The notes under the pieces were generated by a model. That model was not told where the DNA came from and made no database searches. It worked only from the letters and a program-made list of their open reading frames with translations. This document shows positions 43,830 to 53,600 of a DNA stretch of 64,000 nt, piece by piece (position 1 is the first letter of the stretch; every line of letters starts with the position of its first letter). The DNA comes from Gammaproteobacteria bacterium (GTDB lineage: Bacteria > Pseudomonadota > Gammaproteobacteria > Steroidobacterales > GCA-2729495), in contig CP129466.1 in NCBI GenBank assembly GCA_030583605.1, forward strand, positions 1,247,001 through 1,311,000. The letters run 5' to 3'. Both the position numbers and the translations under genes were made by a program.

Positions 43830-44136
43830 TTATCTGATTGCCGCGGCAATCCGAACCCGATGAACGGGCCTGTTCCGCGAAAGCGGTTTACGGCACGTTT
43901 CCGCGGCAACGTGGTGTCGGTCATCCGGGCCAGGCAGGACATCGATCTGCTGGTCGCGGCGCTCGAAGATCTGATGAGGTTCGTTGCAGGCCCGTGTCCG
44001 TCGCGCCGGCGGCGGGAGTCTTAGCGCCCATTGGGCGATCTGTGTCTCTGATACGCGGCATCAATCTGCGCCGCACTTGCAGAGGGCCGCCACGACGAGT
44101 AAACCGGCCAGAGCGCGCCCGCCAGGTCCGCCCGGT
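43830..44136. other. Intergenic region with no convincing gene
   Basis: This 307-nt stretch lies between the VPLPA-CTERM gene and the LysR gene. A 54-codon plus-strand frame (43860-44024, MNGPVPRKRFTARFRGNVVS...) has ordinary composition but no recognised family and no Shine-Dalgarno. It may be a remnant. I see no clear terminator. Confidence 0.4.
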
Positions 44137-45042
44137 TCAGGCGGCATCCTGTGGCGCAAAGCGTGTGGCGAGGTAGTCGAGCAGGCTGCGCACCGAAGGC
44201 AACAGTCCGCGCCTTGACGGAAACACGGCGTGCACGATGCTGCTGCGGGAGGCCCAGTCCGGCGCGATCCTGACGAGACTGCCGCGCTTGAGTTCATCGA
44301 CCACCATCATGGTCGGCAACTGCGTGATGCCCACGCCACCGACGGCCGCCACGCGCAGCGCCAGCATGTCATCGGTGACCAGTCGCGGCTCGTGCGGAAT
44401 CGTGACCGATGCCCCGTCCGGACCCCGCAGCGACCAGGTGTGCTGCGGCAGCGGCGGGCCCATGTCCAGGCTGGGCAGCGCCGAAAGCTCGACCGGTTGC
44501 AGCGGCAACCTGCGCCCGGCCAGCAGGGCCGGGCTGCCCACCAGGCACCAGCTGTGTTCGGCCAGTACCCGCATCACCAGGTCGCTGTCGTCCAGGGGAG
44601 GCGGGCGCACGCGAATCGCCACATCGATGCCTTCGCCGATCACGTCGACACGGCGATTGGTAGCCTCCAGGTGTACGGTCACGCGGGGGTTGTCGACCAG
44701 GTAGTCGGCCAGCATGGCGCCGATGCTGGTATCCAGCAGGGTGATCGGGCAACTGACCCGGACGATGCCGCAAGGCGCGGAGCGGGTGAGGTCGATGACT
44801 TCCTGCGCAGCCTCTGCCTCGACGAGCATGGCCTTGCAGCGGTCGTAGTATTGCTGGCCGATCTCCGTGACCGAGAAGCGGCGCGTGGAGCGCTGGATCA
44901 GGCGTACGCCCAGACGTTCCTCCAGCAGCGCGATGCGGCGGCTGAGCCTGGACTTCGGCATGCCCAGCGCACGCCCCGCCGGTGCGAAGCCCTGATGGTC
45001 GACTACCTGCACGAAGTAGTAGAGATCGTTGAGATCCTGCAC
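44137..45042 (-). CDS. LysR-family transcriptional regulator (GTG start)
   Basis: The 301-residue product has the LysR winged helix-turn-helix at the N-terminus (DLNDLYYFVQVVDHQGFAPA, GRALGMPKSRLSRRIALLEE) and a substrate-binding effector domain (VRVSCPITLLDTSIGAMLAD, GIDVAIRVRPPPLDDSDLVM). Members of this branch usually activate an adjacent divergent gene. Here it is divergent from the pirin/FMN-reductase pair across 128 nt and likely controls them. The GTG start has GAGGGG upstream. Confidence 0.92.
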   Translation of the reverse strand: MQDLNDLYYFVQVVDHQGFAPAGRALGMPKSRLSRRIALLEERLGVRLIQRSTRRFSVTEIGQQYYDRCKAMLVEAEAAQEVIDLTRSAPCGIVRVSCPITLLDTSIGAMLADYLVDNPRVTVHLEATNRRVDVIGEGIDVAIRVRPPPLDDSDLVMRVLAEHSWCLVGSPALLAGRRLPLQPVELSALPSLDMGPPLPQHTWSLRGPDGASVTIPHEPRLVTDDMLALRVAAVGGVGITQLPTMMVVDELKRGSLVRIAPDWASRSSIVHAVFPSRRGLLPSVRSLLDYLATRFAPQDAA

Positions 45043-45170
45043 TGGCCCCTCATCGTCCTGTTGATAGGACGATGAGGGTAGAAAATACCGTCTTTCGGGT
45101 CAATCGTCCCGACAGTACGCTCTCCGGTGCCGGTGCGGGCTATTGTCGGCCGGCCAACAGGAGATCCCTC

Positions 45171-46037
45171 ATGAAGAAGGTCCTCGGCATCTACAGCGCT
45201 CCCCGGCCGCACTGGGTCGGCGACGGCTTTCCGGTGCGCTCGATGTTCACCTACAACAGCCACGGCCAGCACCTGAGCCCGTTCCTGCTGCTCGATTACG
45301 CCGGGCCGGTGAAATTCGAGCCGGCGGCGCAGCCGCGCGGCGTCGGCCAGCACCCGCACCGCGGGTTCGAGACCGTGACCATCGTCTATGAAGGCGAGGT
45401 CGAGCACCGCGACTCCACCGGCGCAGGCGGCAGGATCGGGCCCGGCGACGTGCAGTGGATGACTGCTGCCTCCGGCATCCTGCACGAGGAGTTCCATTCC
45501 AGCGCGTTCACCCGCAACGGCGGTACGCTGGAAATGGTGCAGCTGTGGGTCAACCTGCCGGCGAGCGACAAGATGGCCGCGCCGGGTTACCAGGCGTTGC
45601 TCGATGGTGACATTCCATCAGTGGCCTTGCCGGGCGGCGCCGGCTCGCTGCGGGTAATCGCCGGCGAATACGCCGGCCACGCCGGCCCGGCACGCACCTT
45701 CACCCCCATCAACGTGTGGGACCTGCGCCTCGGCCAGGGCCACGTGAGCCGCTTCCATCTGCCCGAAGGCCACACCGCGGCGCTGATCGTCCTGCGCGGT
45801 ACCGTGCAGGTCAACGGCGAGCACATCGTCCGCGATGCGCAGATGGTGCTGCTCGACCGGGCCGGCAGCGACGTGTTGCTGGAAGCGAACAGCGATGCCA
45901 CTGTGCTGCTGCTCGGTGGCGCGCCGATCGACGAGCCGATCGCCGGCTACGGCCCGTTCGTGATGAACACCCAGGAGGAGATCCACCAGGCTATCACCGA
46001 CTTCAACAGTGGCCGCTTCGGACAGATGCCACAATGA
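45171..46037 (+). CDS. Pirin family protein
   Basis: Pirins are bicupin metal proteins; some have quercetinase activity, others bind enzymes or DNA regulators. The 288-residue product shows the metal-site motif GQHPHRGFETVTIVYEGEVE, followed by GPGDVQWMTAASGILHEEFH, and the C-terminal cupin with PIDEPIAGYGPFVMNTQEEI. I selected the ATG preceded by AGGAGA; a longer frame upstream lacks support. It lies 49 nt before the FMN reductase gene, in the direction away from the LysR gene. Confidence 0.93.
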   Translation: MKKVLGIYSAPRPHWVGDGFPVRSMFTYNSHGQHLSPFLLLDYAGPVKFEPAAQPRGVGQHPHRGFETVTIVYEGEVEHRDSTGAGGRIGPGDVQWMTAASGILHEEFHSSAFTRNGGTLEMVQLWVNLPASDKMAAPGYQALLDGDIPSVALPGGAGSLRVIAGEYAGHAGPARTFTPINVWDLRLGQGHVSRFHLPEGHTAALIVLRGTVQVNGEHIVRDAQMVLLDRAGSDVLLEANSDATVLLLGGAPIDEPIAGYGPFVMNTQEEIHQAITDFNSGRFGQMPQ

Positions 46038-46086
46038 ACCTGTCGCCGCCGGCCATTACGCCCATCAACCTTCGAGGAGCGCTGTA

Positions 46087-46659
46087 GTGAAACCCAAGCT
46101 TCATATCGTCATTGCCAGTACCCGCCCGGGCCGCGTCGGCCCCGCCGTCGCGCACTGGTTCCATGGTTTCGCGAGGAAACACGGCGGCTTCAACGTGCAC
46201 CTGGTGGATCTGGCGGATTTCGAATTGCCGGTCTACGACGAGCCGCGGCACCCGATCATGCAGCAATACGAACACGCGCATACCAAGACGTGGTCGCGCA
46301 GCGTGGCGGAAGCCGATGCCTATGTGTTCGTGACTCCGGAGTACAACTTCAACCCGCCGCCATCCCTCGTGAACGCGCTGAACTATGTCTACCGCGAATG
46401 GAACTACAAGGCCTGCGGGTTCGTGAGCTACGGCGGTGTATCCGGTGGGCTGCGTGCGGTGCAGATGGCCAAGCAGCTGGTCACCACGCTGAAGATGATG
46501 CCCATGGTGGAGGGCGTCACGGTGCCGATGGTGGCGCGGACGCTGGACGAGCAGGGCGCCTTCATTTCCAATGAGCTGATCGACCAGTCGGCGCAGCAGA
46601 TGCTCGACGAGCTGGCCAGGTGGACCGGTGCGCTGGCGAGCCTGCGCTCCGTAGCCTGA
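46087..46659 (+). CDS. NAD(P)H-dependent FMN reductase family protein (GTG start)
   Basis: The 190-residue flavodoxin-like product starts KPKLHIVIASTRPGRVGPAV (FMN phosphate loop), has FVTPEYNFNPPPSLVNALNY, and GFVSYGGVSGGLRAVQMAKQ, the standard motifs of the NADPH-FMN/quinone reductase family. The start is GTG with GAGGAG about 9 nt upstream. The enzyme probably reduces quinones, azo or chromate-type electrophiles in the cytoplasm; the exact substrate is not predictable. It follows pirin, likely as one operon. Confidence 0.9.
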   Translation: MKPKLHIVIASTRPGRVGPAVAHWFHGFARKHGGFNVHLVDLADFELPVYDEPRHPIMQQYEHAHTKTWSRSVAEADAYVFVTPEYNFNPPPSLVNALNYVYREWNYKACGFVSYGGVSGGLRAVQMAKQLVTTLKMMPMVEGVTVPMVARTLDEQGAFISNELIDQSAQQMLDELARWTGALASLRSVA

Positions 46660-46736
46660 ATCCGGCGGGTGTCGCGCTGGCGACTACGAGGCCCTTGCCG
46701 GACAGAACGGGGCTGGTGTCGATGGCGTTGTGGTCG
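46660..46736. other. Spacer downstream of the FMN reductase gene
   Basis: This short spacer precedes the convergent degenerate frame. I see no terminator or other feature. Another minus-strand frame crosses it (DEWKAWWDRAGERLTT from about 46735-46782), suggesting a frameshifted continuation of the remnant. Confidence 0.3.
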
Positions 46737-47138
46737 TTAGCCGCTCGCCCGCGCGGTCCCACCAGGCCTTCCATTCGTCGCGTAGTCTCCCCAGCCCATC
46801 GGTGAGAGCGGCGGCTCGCGTTGCGTCGCATCGGTGAAGGCCCGGTACTGGGCGTTCGTCACCGGAAAGCGGCCCGCCGGGATCCCGATCATCTCGGGCA
46901 GCAGCACCCCGTTGCGCGGGACACCGAACAGGTCCCCCGCACTCGCCGCGCCGATGCCGGCGTCGCGCGCCGAGCCCTCGATTGCTGCATTGGACGCCGC
47001 CTGCGGGCGTCGGCCACGATGCCCGGTAAAAGTTGCCTTCCCGTACAGGCCGAAGTCGATGGTGCCTGTCATCCGGTCGCCGTCCACTGCTGCGCGGTAG
47101 ACGGCCGCCATGATCAGTACGATCAGTTTCGCCGTCAC
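46737..47138 (-). pseudogene. Probable gene remnant with a shortened SUMF1-like segment
   Basis: The 133-codon minus-strand frame starts at GTG with AAGGA upstream, 10 nt after the DUF2231-like gene. Residues about 20-42 (VDGDRMTGTIDFGLYGKATF) look like the tail of a lipocalin or hydrolase protein. Later, EMIGIPAGRF runs directly into PVTNAQYRAFTDAT. Those two pieces are normally separated by about 40 residues in formylglycine-generating-enzyme (SUMF1) domains. The rest of the domain is missing. This looks like a fusion of decayed fragments, although a short expressed protein cannot be excluded. Confidence 0.4.
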
Positions 47139-47148
47139 GGGCTGTCCT

Positions 47149-48180
47149 TCAGGACGTGTGCAGCGACTGCAACTTCCAGCCGGACCCGGTGCGCACCAGC
47201 ACCGCCGTCCCGCGGCCACTGCCGAAGTCCATCTCCGGGCCGGTCTTCGGCAGGATGTTGAACTGGAAGCTCACGGCGGCCAGTTCGTCGTCCATCAGCA
47301 CGCGCAAGCCCGACAGTCGAAAGCGCACCTTGGCGAGATCGCCGAGTTCGTCCTTGAGATGGTGGTCGCGGTAGTCAGCCCAGCCACGATTGACGTGTTC
47401 GCCCTCGATCATCACGAAGCGCTCGTCGGCCAGCACGAACCGCTCGGGCACCGCGGTGTCCCCAGATGTCAGTCCATCGTGGTAGGCCTGCAGTGCCGCG
47501 ACCACCTCCGCCTCGGCGGGCGAGAGCACGGGCTCCGGAACCGTCGACGCAGCCGTCGCGCCTTCGGGCGCATGCCCACCGGCGTCTTCGTCGTGGGAGT
47601 GTTCGGCAGCCTGATTAGGGCTTGTCTTGCCGTCGGCGTCGTGGGAGTGTTCGGCAGCCTGATTAGGGCTTGCCTTGCCGTCGGCGTCGTGGGAATGTTC
47701 AGGTCCCTCGTGCGCATGTCCCGCGCCCGCGGCCTGCGGCAGCGCCATGACCCCGAGTCCGTGGCGGAAGACCAGGTCCGCGCCGCGCAGTCCCGTGCCG
47801 GCCAGCCCACCCAGCGCGACCAGCATGACGGCCACGAACGCGAGCCCGGCGCGCTCTGCACGACGTACGCGCCGGACATTCCAGGCGGCGAGCAGCATGA
47901 ACAGCGCGGCTGTCGCGAACGCCCAGTACTTGTGATTCTGCATGGCGACATGGGCCGCTTCGTCGTGCGCCACGGAGCCCGCCGCCCGCAGCCCGGCTGC
48001 GATCGTGAGCACGGTGACTACCGCTCCGATCCACAGGTTCCAGTTGGCCGCTGCTTCGAGGCCGCGCGAGCTGTCGCGCCCGGTGAGCGCTGCGATGACG
48101 AACAGCAGCGTGGCGATCGCCAGCAGCGCAATGGTGAAATGCACCAGGATCGGGTGCCAGTTAGGAATGATCTCGATCAC
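47149..48180 (-). CDS. DUF2231-like membrane protein fused to His-rich repeats and an NTF2/SnoaL-like domain (GTG start)
   Basis: The 343-residue product has an N-terminal four-helix membrane domain (residues 1-145; NWHPILVHFTIALLAIATLL, WNLWIGAVVTVLTIAAGLRA, conserved His residues) like DUF2231. A hydrophilic His/Asp-rich linker (153-207) contains 16-residue repeats beginning EHSHDADG or EHSHDEDA. A C-terminal NTF2/DUF4440-type domain follows (222-343; VVAALQAYHDGLTSGDTAVP, ERFVMIEGEHVNRGW, RGTAVLVRTGSGWKLQSLHT). The linker suggests periplasmic metal binding, and the membrane part may bind haem. The longer frame to 49323 is antisense to the dipeptidase and is excluded. Confidence 0.75.
   Translation of the reverse strand: MIEIIPNWHPILVHFTIALLAIATLLFVIAALTGRDSSRGLEAAANWNLWIGAVVTVLTIAAGLRAAGSVAHDEAAHVAMQNHKYWAFATAALFMLLAAWNVRRVRRAERAGLAFVAVMLVALGGLAGTGLRGADLVFRHGLGVMALPQAAGAGHAHEGPEHSHDADGKASPNQAAEHSHDADGKTSPNQAAEHSHDEDAGGHAPEGATAASTVPEPVLSPAEAEVVAALQAYHDGLTSGDTAVPERFVLADERFVMIEGEHVNRGWADYRDHHLKDELGDLAKVRFRLSGLRVLMDDELAAVSFQFNILPKTGPEMDFGSGRGTAVLVRTGSGWKLQSLHTS
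47560..47700 (-). repeat. In-frame 48-nt tandem repeats encoding His-rich units
   Basis: Two nearly identical 48-nt units (differing by one visible base) and a diverged third unit encode EHSHDADGKASPNQAA, EHSHDADGKTSPNQAA and EHSHDEDAGGHAPEG. The near-identity of the first two copies points to recent duplication. Copy number may vary between strains. Confidence 0.85.
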
Positions 48181-48381
48181 GGTCAGCCCCCCGTCAATCT
48201 GCCGGACGATGCCGTCCACGCTCGTCCCGTCTGCGCATGGTAGTCCTGTGCGGCCGTTCTGGCGACCACCGCCGGGGGCTCGCCGGATGGTCCCGGACGG
48301 TTGCGCAACGGGGCCAATGCCTGCCAAATTGGGCCGCTCCATACTCCCTGCGTGTTCAACCAAGCCACACGGAGCCGGCCC

Positions 48382-49662
48382 ATGACTGATCCGACCACTG
48401 CTGAAAAACCGTTTTTCCGAGCCGCGCGGGCGTTGCTGCGGCGCCTGTCCGGCGTGCTCGCGGTCAGTGCGCTGGCCAGCGGCGCGCACGCCGCGCAGTG
48501 CGCGATGAGCGATGTCCCGGAAGCCGACGCGCGGGCGTTGCAGTCGCGTGTGCTGTCGATCGACACCCACGTCGATATCGGGATCGACTATGCCACCTGG
48601 AAGCTCGACCCGGGCGGCTTTACCCGCGCTCAGCACGACCTGCCCAAGATGCGGGCAGGTGGCCTGGATGCGGTTTTCCTGATCGTGTTCACCCAGCAGG
48701 GTGCGCTCGACGAGGAAGGGTTCCAGAAGGCGCGCGACGCGGCCGAAGACAAGTACCAGGCCATCATGCGCCTGGTCCGCGCCTATCCCGACCAGGTGGG
48801 CCTGGCCACGACCCCGGACGAAGTGCGTTCGCTGCACGCCCGGGGAAAGCGCACGGTCCTGCTGGGCATGGAGAATGCGTATCCGCTCGGCAACAGCGTC
48901 GGCGATGTCGCCCTGTGGGCCGGCCGGGGGGTGCGCTACGTCGGGCTCACTCACATGGGCCACAACCAGTTCGGCGGCAGTTCCAATCCCAATCCGAAGG
49001 CGGGCGACGCGCCCGACGATCCCGGCCTGACCGCCGCCGGAAAGGAACTGGTGAGGGCGCTCAACGATCACGGCGTCATGGTCGATGTCTCGCACGTGGG
49101 GCGCCGCACCATGCTCGAAGCGACCAGGCTGTCCCGCGCTCCGGTGATCGCCTCGCATTCCAGCGCCATGGGCGTGCATGACAACGCCCGTAATCTCGAT
49201 GACGAGCAACTCGATGCCATCCGTGACAGCGGTGGCGTGGCGCAGATGGTGGCGTATCGCGACTATGTGGCCGAGGTCGATCCGGCCTTTCGCGCAGGGG
49301 CACAGGAGTTGCTCAAGAAGCACCTGCCGGACGGCTGGGCGGGGGCCAAACCGGAGCAGATCGCCGCCTTCTCAGCCGCTGTGCTCGAGTTGCGCCAGAA
49401 ATTTCCCGACGTGACCGTGGCGCAGTTCGCTGACCACATCGACTACGCGGTCAAGCGGATCGGCATCGAGCATGTCGGCATCGCATCCGATTTCGACGGC
49501 GGCGGCGGCGTGAAGGGCTGGGATGATGCTGCGCAGACCGTCAATGTCACGCGCGAACTGATGCGGCGCTGTTACACGGAAAAACAGATCAAGTCACTGT
49601 GGGGCGGCAACCTGCTGCGCGTCCTGGGTGAAGTACAGGCCAGGGCCCGGGGCCAACGCTGA
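48382..49662 (+). CDS. Membrane dipeptidase (peptidase M19)
   Basis: M19 enzymes are zinc dipeptidases related to renal dipeptidase. The 426-residue product has an N-terminal signal sequence (ARALLRRLSGVLAVSALASG followed by AHAAQC). The binuclear metal-site motifs are IDTHVDIGIDY (HxD), LLGMENAYPLG (bridging Glu), VDVSHVG, VIASHSSAMGVHDN and GIASDFDGGG. GGAG lies before the ATG. It is divergent from the DUF2231-like gene. A dipeptide substrate, including D-amino-acid dipeptides, is likely but cannot be fixed. Confidence 0.92.
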   Translation: MTDPTTAEKPFFRAARALLRRLSGVLAVSALASGAHAAQCAMSDVPEADARALQSRVLSIDTHVDIGIDYATWKLDPGGFTRAQHDLPKMRAGGLDAVFLIVFTQQGALDEEGFQKARDAAEDKYQAIMRLVRAYPDQVGLATTPDEVRSLHARGKRTVLLGMENAYPLGNSVGDVALWAGRGVRYVGLTHMGHNQFGGSSNPNPKAGDAPDDPGLTAAGKELVRALNDHGVMVDVSHVGRRTMLEATRLSRAPVIASHSSAMGVHDNARNLDDEQLDAIRDSGGVAQMVAYRDYVAEVDPAFRAGAQELLKKHLPDGWAGAKPEQIAAFSAAVLELRQKFPDVTVAQFADHIDYAVKRIGIEHVGIASDFDGGGGVKGWDDAAQTVNVTRELMRRCYTEKQIKSLWGGNLLRVLGEVQARARGQR

Positions 49663-49793
49663 TCGGGGCCGATCAGCTGGGACGAACGGCTGGGACGAAC
49701 GGGAGCGCCGCGGCTGGGCGCAGACTCAGGATCCGGGCGGAGACGGGTTGCCTTTGCCGCGGCCGATACGCCGGGTGAGCGGCGCCGGGTGCA

Positions 49794-49820
49794 CAGTCCC
49801 GCGGGAATTCCGCGGGACTG
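49794..49820. terminator. Perfect hairpin between convergent dipeptidase and cytochrome b561 genes
   Basis: An 11-bp stem (CAGTCCCGCGG / CCGCGGGACTG) with loop GAATT lies between the two convergent genes. No T-run follows on either strand, so it may be a weak bidirectional terminator or an mRNA-stabilising structure. Confidence 0.5.
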
Positions 49821-49829
49821 CAATGCCCG

Positions 49830-50369
49830 TCAGGAGCCGAGCGGTTCCTGTGCCTTGACCGGAACCACCTCGGCCACGTCGTCGATGAAGATGGTCCGCC
49901 AGCGCTCGAACCCGTGCACCGCGACCAGCGTGATCAGCAGCCACGCCATCAGGTCGTGCATCTGCAGGAACCGCCCGTAGATTGCCTCGTTGTCCGCGGC
50001 GAGGGACGAATAGGGAATGATCCCGAAGCCGAGGACTTCGTAGCCGATGAAGGCCGCGACGCCGAGCCCGATCACCACCTGTGTGAGCACCAGCGGGTAG
50101 AACACCCACTGGACGACGAACGATGGCCGCTTCCACCAGCGGGGCGGCGTGTAGAGTCGGTGCTCGCGGCGCCACCACCATCGGAACAGCATCAGGAAGA
50201 AGATGAACGTGCCGACGCCGGAATGGATCGCCAGCAGCACCTTCCGGATCTCGAGCTCGAAGCCGTCGAGGCGCCAGCCGGACAACAGATTGAAGCCGAT
50301 GACGATCACTCCCAGCCAATGCAGAACCTGGGCCACGCGATACTTGGACTTCTTGGTGGAACCGGCCAT
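49830..50369 (-). CDS. Cytochrome b561 family protein
   Basis: The 179-residue product is a four-helix di-haem b-type membrane protein: VLHWLGVIVIGFNLLSGWRL (helix 1, His), LLAIHSGVGTFIFFLMLFRW (helix 2, His), QWVFYPLVLTQVVIGLGVAA (helix 3) and FLQMHDLMAWLLITLVAVHG (helix 4, two His). Such proteins pass electrons between membrane quinones and periplasmic partners. Often they are linked to YceI-type proteins, and one is encoded 7.6 kb upstream. The gene is alone on its strand. Confidence 0.88.
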   Translation of the reverse strand: MAGSTKKSKYRVAQVLHWLGVIVIGFNLLSGWRLDGFELEIRKVLLAIHSGVGTFIFFLMLFRWWWRREHRLYTPPRWWKRPSFVVQWVFYPLVLTQVVIGLGVAAFIGYEVLGFGIIPYSSLAADNEAIYGRFLQMHDLMAWLLITLVAVHGFERWRTIFIDDVAEVVPVKAQEPLGS

Positions 50370-50620
50370 GGCAAGCTACCTGACAAGGAACACTGGTTTC
50401 AGCATCGCAGACGCGCGCCTGCCCGGCTCTACGTGATTGCCGCAGGACACCCGGGGGCGTCTACGTATGAGACCGGGCCACCCCATCACTCGCGCCTGCC
50501 CGATGAGGACACAGGCAGCTCCGCCCGCAAACTCCCCGCAGGTCCAACGTATCGACTTCGCAAGCGTCCCCGCAGACCGGCGCAGATCTCTTTGCTTGCA
50601 AAGCGAAGCGTGGCCGGGGA
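50370..50620. other. Intergenic region upstream of cytochrome b561 and downstream of the RND pump
   Basis: The 251-nt gap contains no convincing gene, repeat or terminator. It would have to hold the promoter of the cytochrome b561 gene and the 3' end of the pump transcript. Confidence 0.4.
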
Positions 50621-53600
50621 TTACGCCGTCACGGCAGTGCCGGCGCCCCGACGCATCACCATGCGCCGGATCACCACGTAGAACACCGGCGTCAGGTACA
50701 GACCGATCACGGTGACGCCGAGCATGCCGCCAAACACCGTGGTGCCGAGCGCCTGGCGCATCGCCGCGCCGGCACCGGTGGCCCACACCAGCGGCATTAC
50801 GCCAAAGATGAATGCGAGCGACGTCATGACAATGGGTCGCAGACGCAGTTCCGCGGCTTCCACCGCCGCATGCTCGGGGTCGGCTCCCGCAACTTCCCGT
50901 TGGCGCGCGAACTCCACGATGAGGATGGCGTTCTTGCAGGCGAGGGCGACCAGGACCACGAAACCGATCTGGGACAGGATGTTGACGTCCATGCCCCGCA
51001 CGAGCAGCGCGACGAGCGCGAACAGCAGGCACAGAGGCACGATCAGCACGATGGTGACGGGCAGCGTCCAGCTCTCGTAGAGAGCGGTGAGCACCAGGTA
51101 CACGAACAGCACGCTCAACGGGAACATGAGCAACCCGAAGCTCGAGGTCTTGAGTTGCTGGAAGGCGAGTTCGACCCACGAGTGGCCGAATCCCTGCGGC
51201 AATGCTGCGTTGGCGAGCCGGTTCATGTAGGCGAGGACATCGCCGCTGCTGCGCCCGGGTGGCGTGCCGATCTGCAGTTCGGCAGCCGGGTAGCCGTTGT
51301 GCCGCACGACACGGTCCGGCCCCGAGGATTCGCGCACGGTCACGATCGAGCCGAGCGGCACCATGCCGCCTTCGGTGTTGCGCGTGCGCAGGCGTGCGAT
51401 GTCATCGGGTGAGACCCGGAACGGCGCATCCGCCTGAGCCGTGACCCGGTAATTGCGTCCGAGGAGCGTGAAGTCGTTGACGTACATCGAGCCGAGGTAC
51501 ACCTGCAGCGTCTCGAATACGTTCGCGACCGGCACATTCAGCATTTCGGCGCGCGTGCGGTCGATGTCGAGGTAATACTCGGGAGCGGACGTGCTGAAGG
51601 TGGTGAATGCACGCGACACCTCGCCGGAGCCGGAGGCCGCCATGGCGAGTTGCCAGGTAGCGCCCTCCAGCGCCTGCAGGCCCTGGCCGCCATGGTCTTC
51701 GACCATCATCTTGAAGTCACTGCCGGTGCCGATGCCGCGCACGGGCGGTGGCTGGATCACCAGGATCTGCGCCTCCTGGATCTCGCTGAACGCGGCGTTC
51801 AACCGGGCCGCGATCGCGGTCGCGCTGAGATCCGAGCCGCGATCCTCGAATGGAGTGAGCCCCAGGAACACCGTGCCGGATTGAGTCAGGTTGGATTGCG
51901 TCGCAACCGAAAAGCCGGCGAAGGCGACGACGTGTTCCACGCCAGGCGTGTCGAGGGACATCTGCGTGACCCGCTTGACGACGGCATTGGTGCGATCGAG
52001 TGACGAGCCCTTCGGCAGTTCCACGATGCTGATCAGGTAGCCCTGGTCCTGCACTGGGATGAAGCCGGTGGGCACGACGGCAAGGGCGCCGGCGGTAGCC
52101 GCAAGGAGCACGACGAACGCAGCCAGTGCATAGCCGGACCGGCGAACCACCGCGCGCACCGAACGGGCATAACCGCGACGCACGGCGTCGAAGGCGCGAT
52201 TGAACGCGTTGAACACCGGCTGCAGCAGTCGCTGCACACGCTGCTCGACCCCACCCGGTGAGGCGCCCGCTGGTTGCAGCAGGATCGCGCCGAGGGCCGG
52301 GCTTAGGGTCAGGGAGTTCAGTGCCGAAATGACCATCGCGGCGGTGATGGTCACGCCAAACTGCTGGAAGAATGCGCCGCTGATGCCGCCGAGGAACGCG
52401 GTCGGGACGAAAACCGCGGCCAGCACCAGCGCGATCGAGACCAGCGCCGGCCCGACCTCGGTCATGGTGTGGCGCGCAGCCTCGCGCGGCGCAAGGCCCC
52501 GCTCCAGGTCGCGCTCGATGTTCTCGACCACGACGATGGCGTCATCCACGACGATGCCGATGGCCAGCACCAGGCCGAACAGGGTCAGGTTGTTCAGCGA
52601 GAAGCCGAGCGCGGCCAGGATGCCGAAAGTACCGATGAGCGATACCGGGATGGTCGTCACTGGGATGATGGCTGCGCGCCAGTTCTGCAGGAACAGCACA
52701 ATGACCAGCACCACCAGCACGGTAGCCTCGAAAATGGTCGCGTAGACCGCTTCGATGGACTGGGCGATGAACTCCGTGGGGTTGTACACGATCTGGTAGT
52801 TCAACCCCTTCGGAAAATCCTTCGAAAGCTCTGCCATGGTGGCCTTGATCGCGGCGGCCGTCTGGAGCGCATTGCTGCCCGGGCGCTGGAAATGCGCCAT
52901 CGCCACGGCCGGCCGCCCGTCGAGATAGCTCGCAGTACGGTAGCTGCGGGCGCCGAGTTCGGTGCGGGCGAAGTCGCGTACCCGGATCAGGCGTCCGTCC
53001 TCGCCGGTTTTTACGATGACGTCGCCGAACTCCTCCGGCGTCACGAGCCGGCCCTGGCTGCTCAGGGTCACCTGGAATGCGTTGTCGCCTGCGACCGGTG
53101 GTTCGCCGAGCGCTCCGCCCGCCACCTGCACGTTCTGGGCGCGCAGCGCGGCAACGACATCCGCAGCCGTGACGTTGAGCGTGGTCATGCGGTCAGGGTC
53201 CAGCCAGACCCTCATGCTGTACTCGCGTGCGCCGAACACGGTGATGCTGCCTACACCGTCGATGCGTGCGAGCACGTCACGGATGCGCAGCAACGCGTAG
53301 TTCGAGATGTAGAGCTGGTCCAGGCTGTTGTCGGGTGAATCGAGGTGGACGACGATCATCAGGTCGGGAGAGCTCTTCTCCGTGACGATGCCGAGGCGGC
53401 GCACTTCCTCCGGCAGGCGTGACTCGGCGATCGCCACGCGGTTCTGCACCTGGACCTGGGCGATATCGAGGTTGGTGCCCGACTCGAAGGTGATGGTCAG
53501 TGACATGGCGCCGTCGGTGGTGGACGAGGACGTCATGTAGAGCATGTTCTCGACGCCGTTTATCTCCTGCTCGAGGGGGGCGGCCACGGTGTCGGCGATC

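Noticed and set aside
43838..44176. 112-codon plus-strand frame after the CTERM gene
   Set aside because: It overlaps the end of the LysR gene, has no Shine-Dalgarno and resembles random GC-rich translation.
47560..47700. 48-nt repeats considered as a CRISPR array
   Set aside because: The repeats are directly adjacent, in frame inside a gene and have no unique spacers.
48181..49323. Minus-strand extension joining the DUF2231-like gene into a 724-residue protein
   Set aside because: The extra 380 residues are antisense to the well-supported M19 dipeptidase and have no family motif. A GTG with a good G-rich region gives a natural start at 48180.
49076..50319. Alternative minus-strand frames around the dipeptidase and cytochrome b561 genes
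   Set aside because: They have Arg/Pro-rich composition and cover the real genes in other phases.
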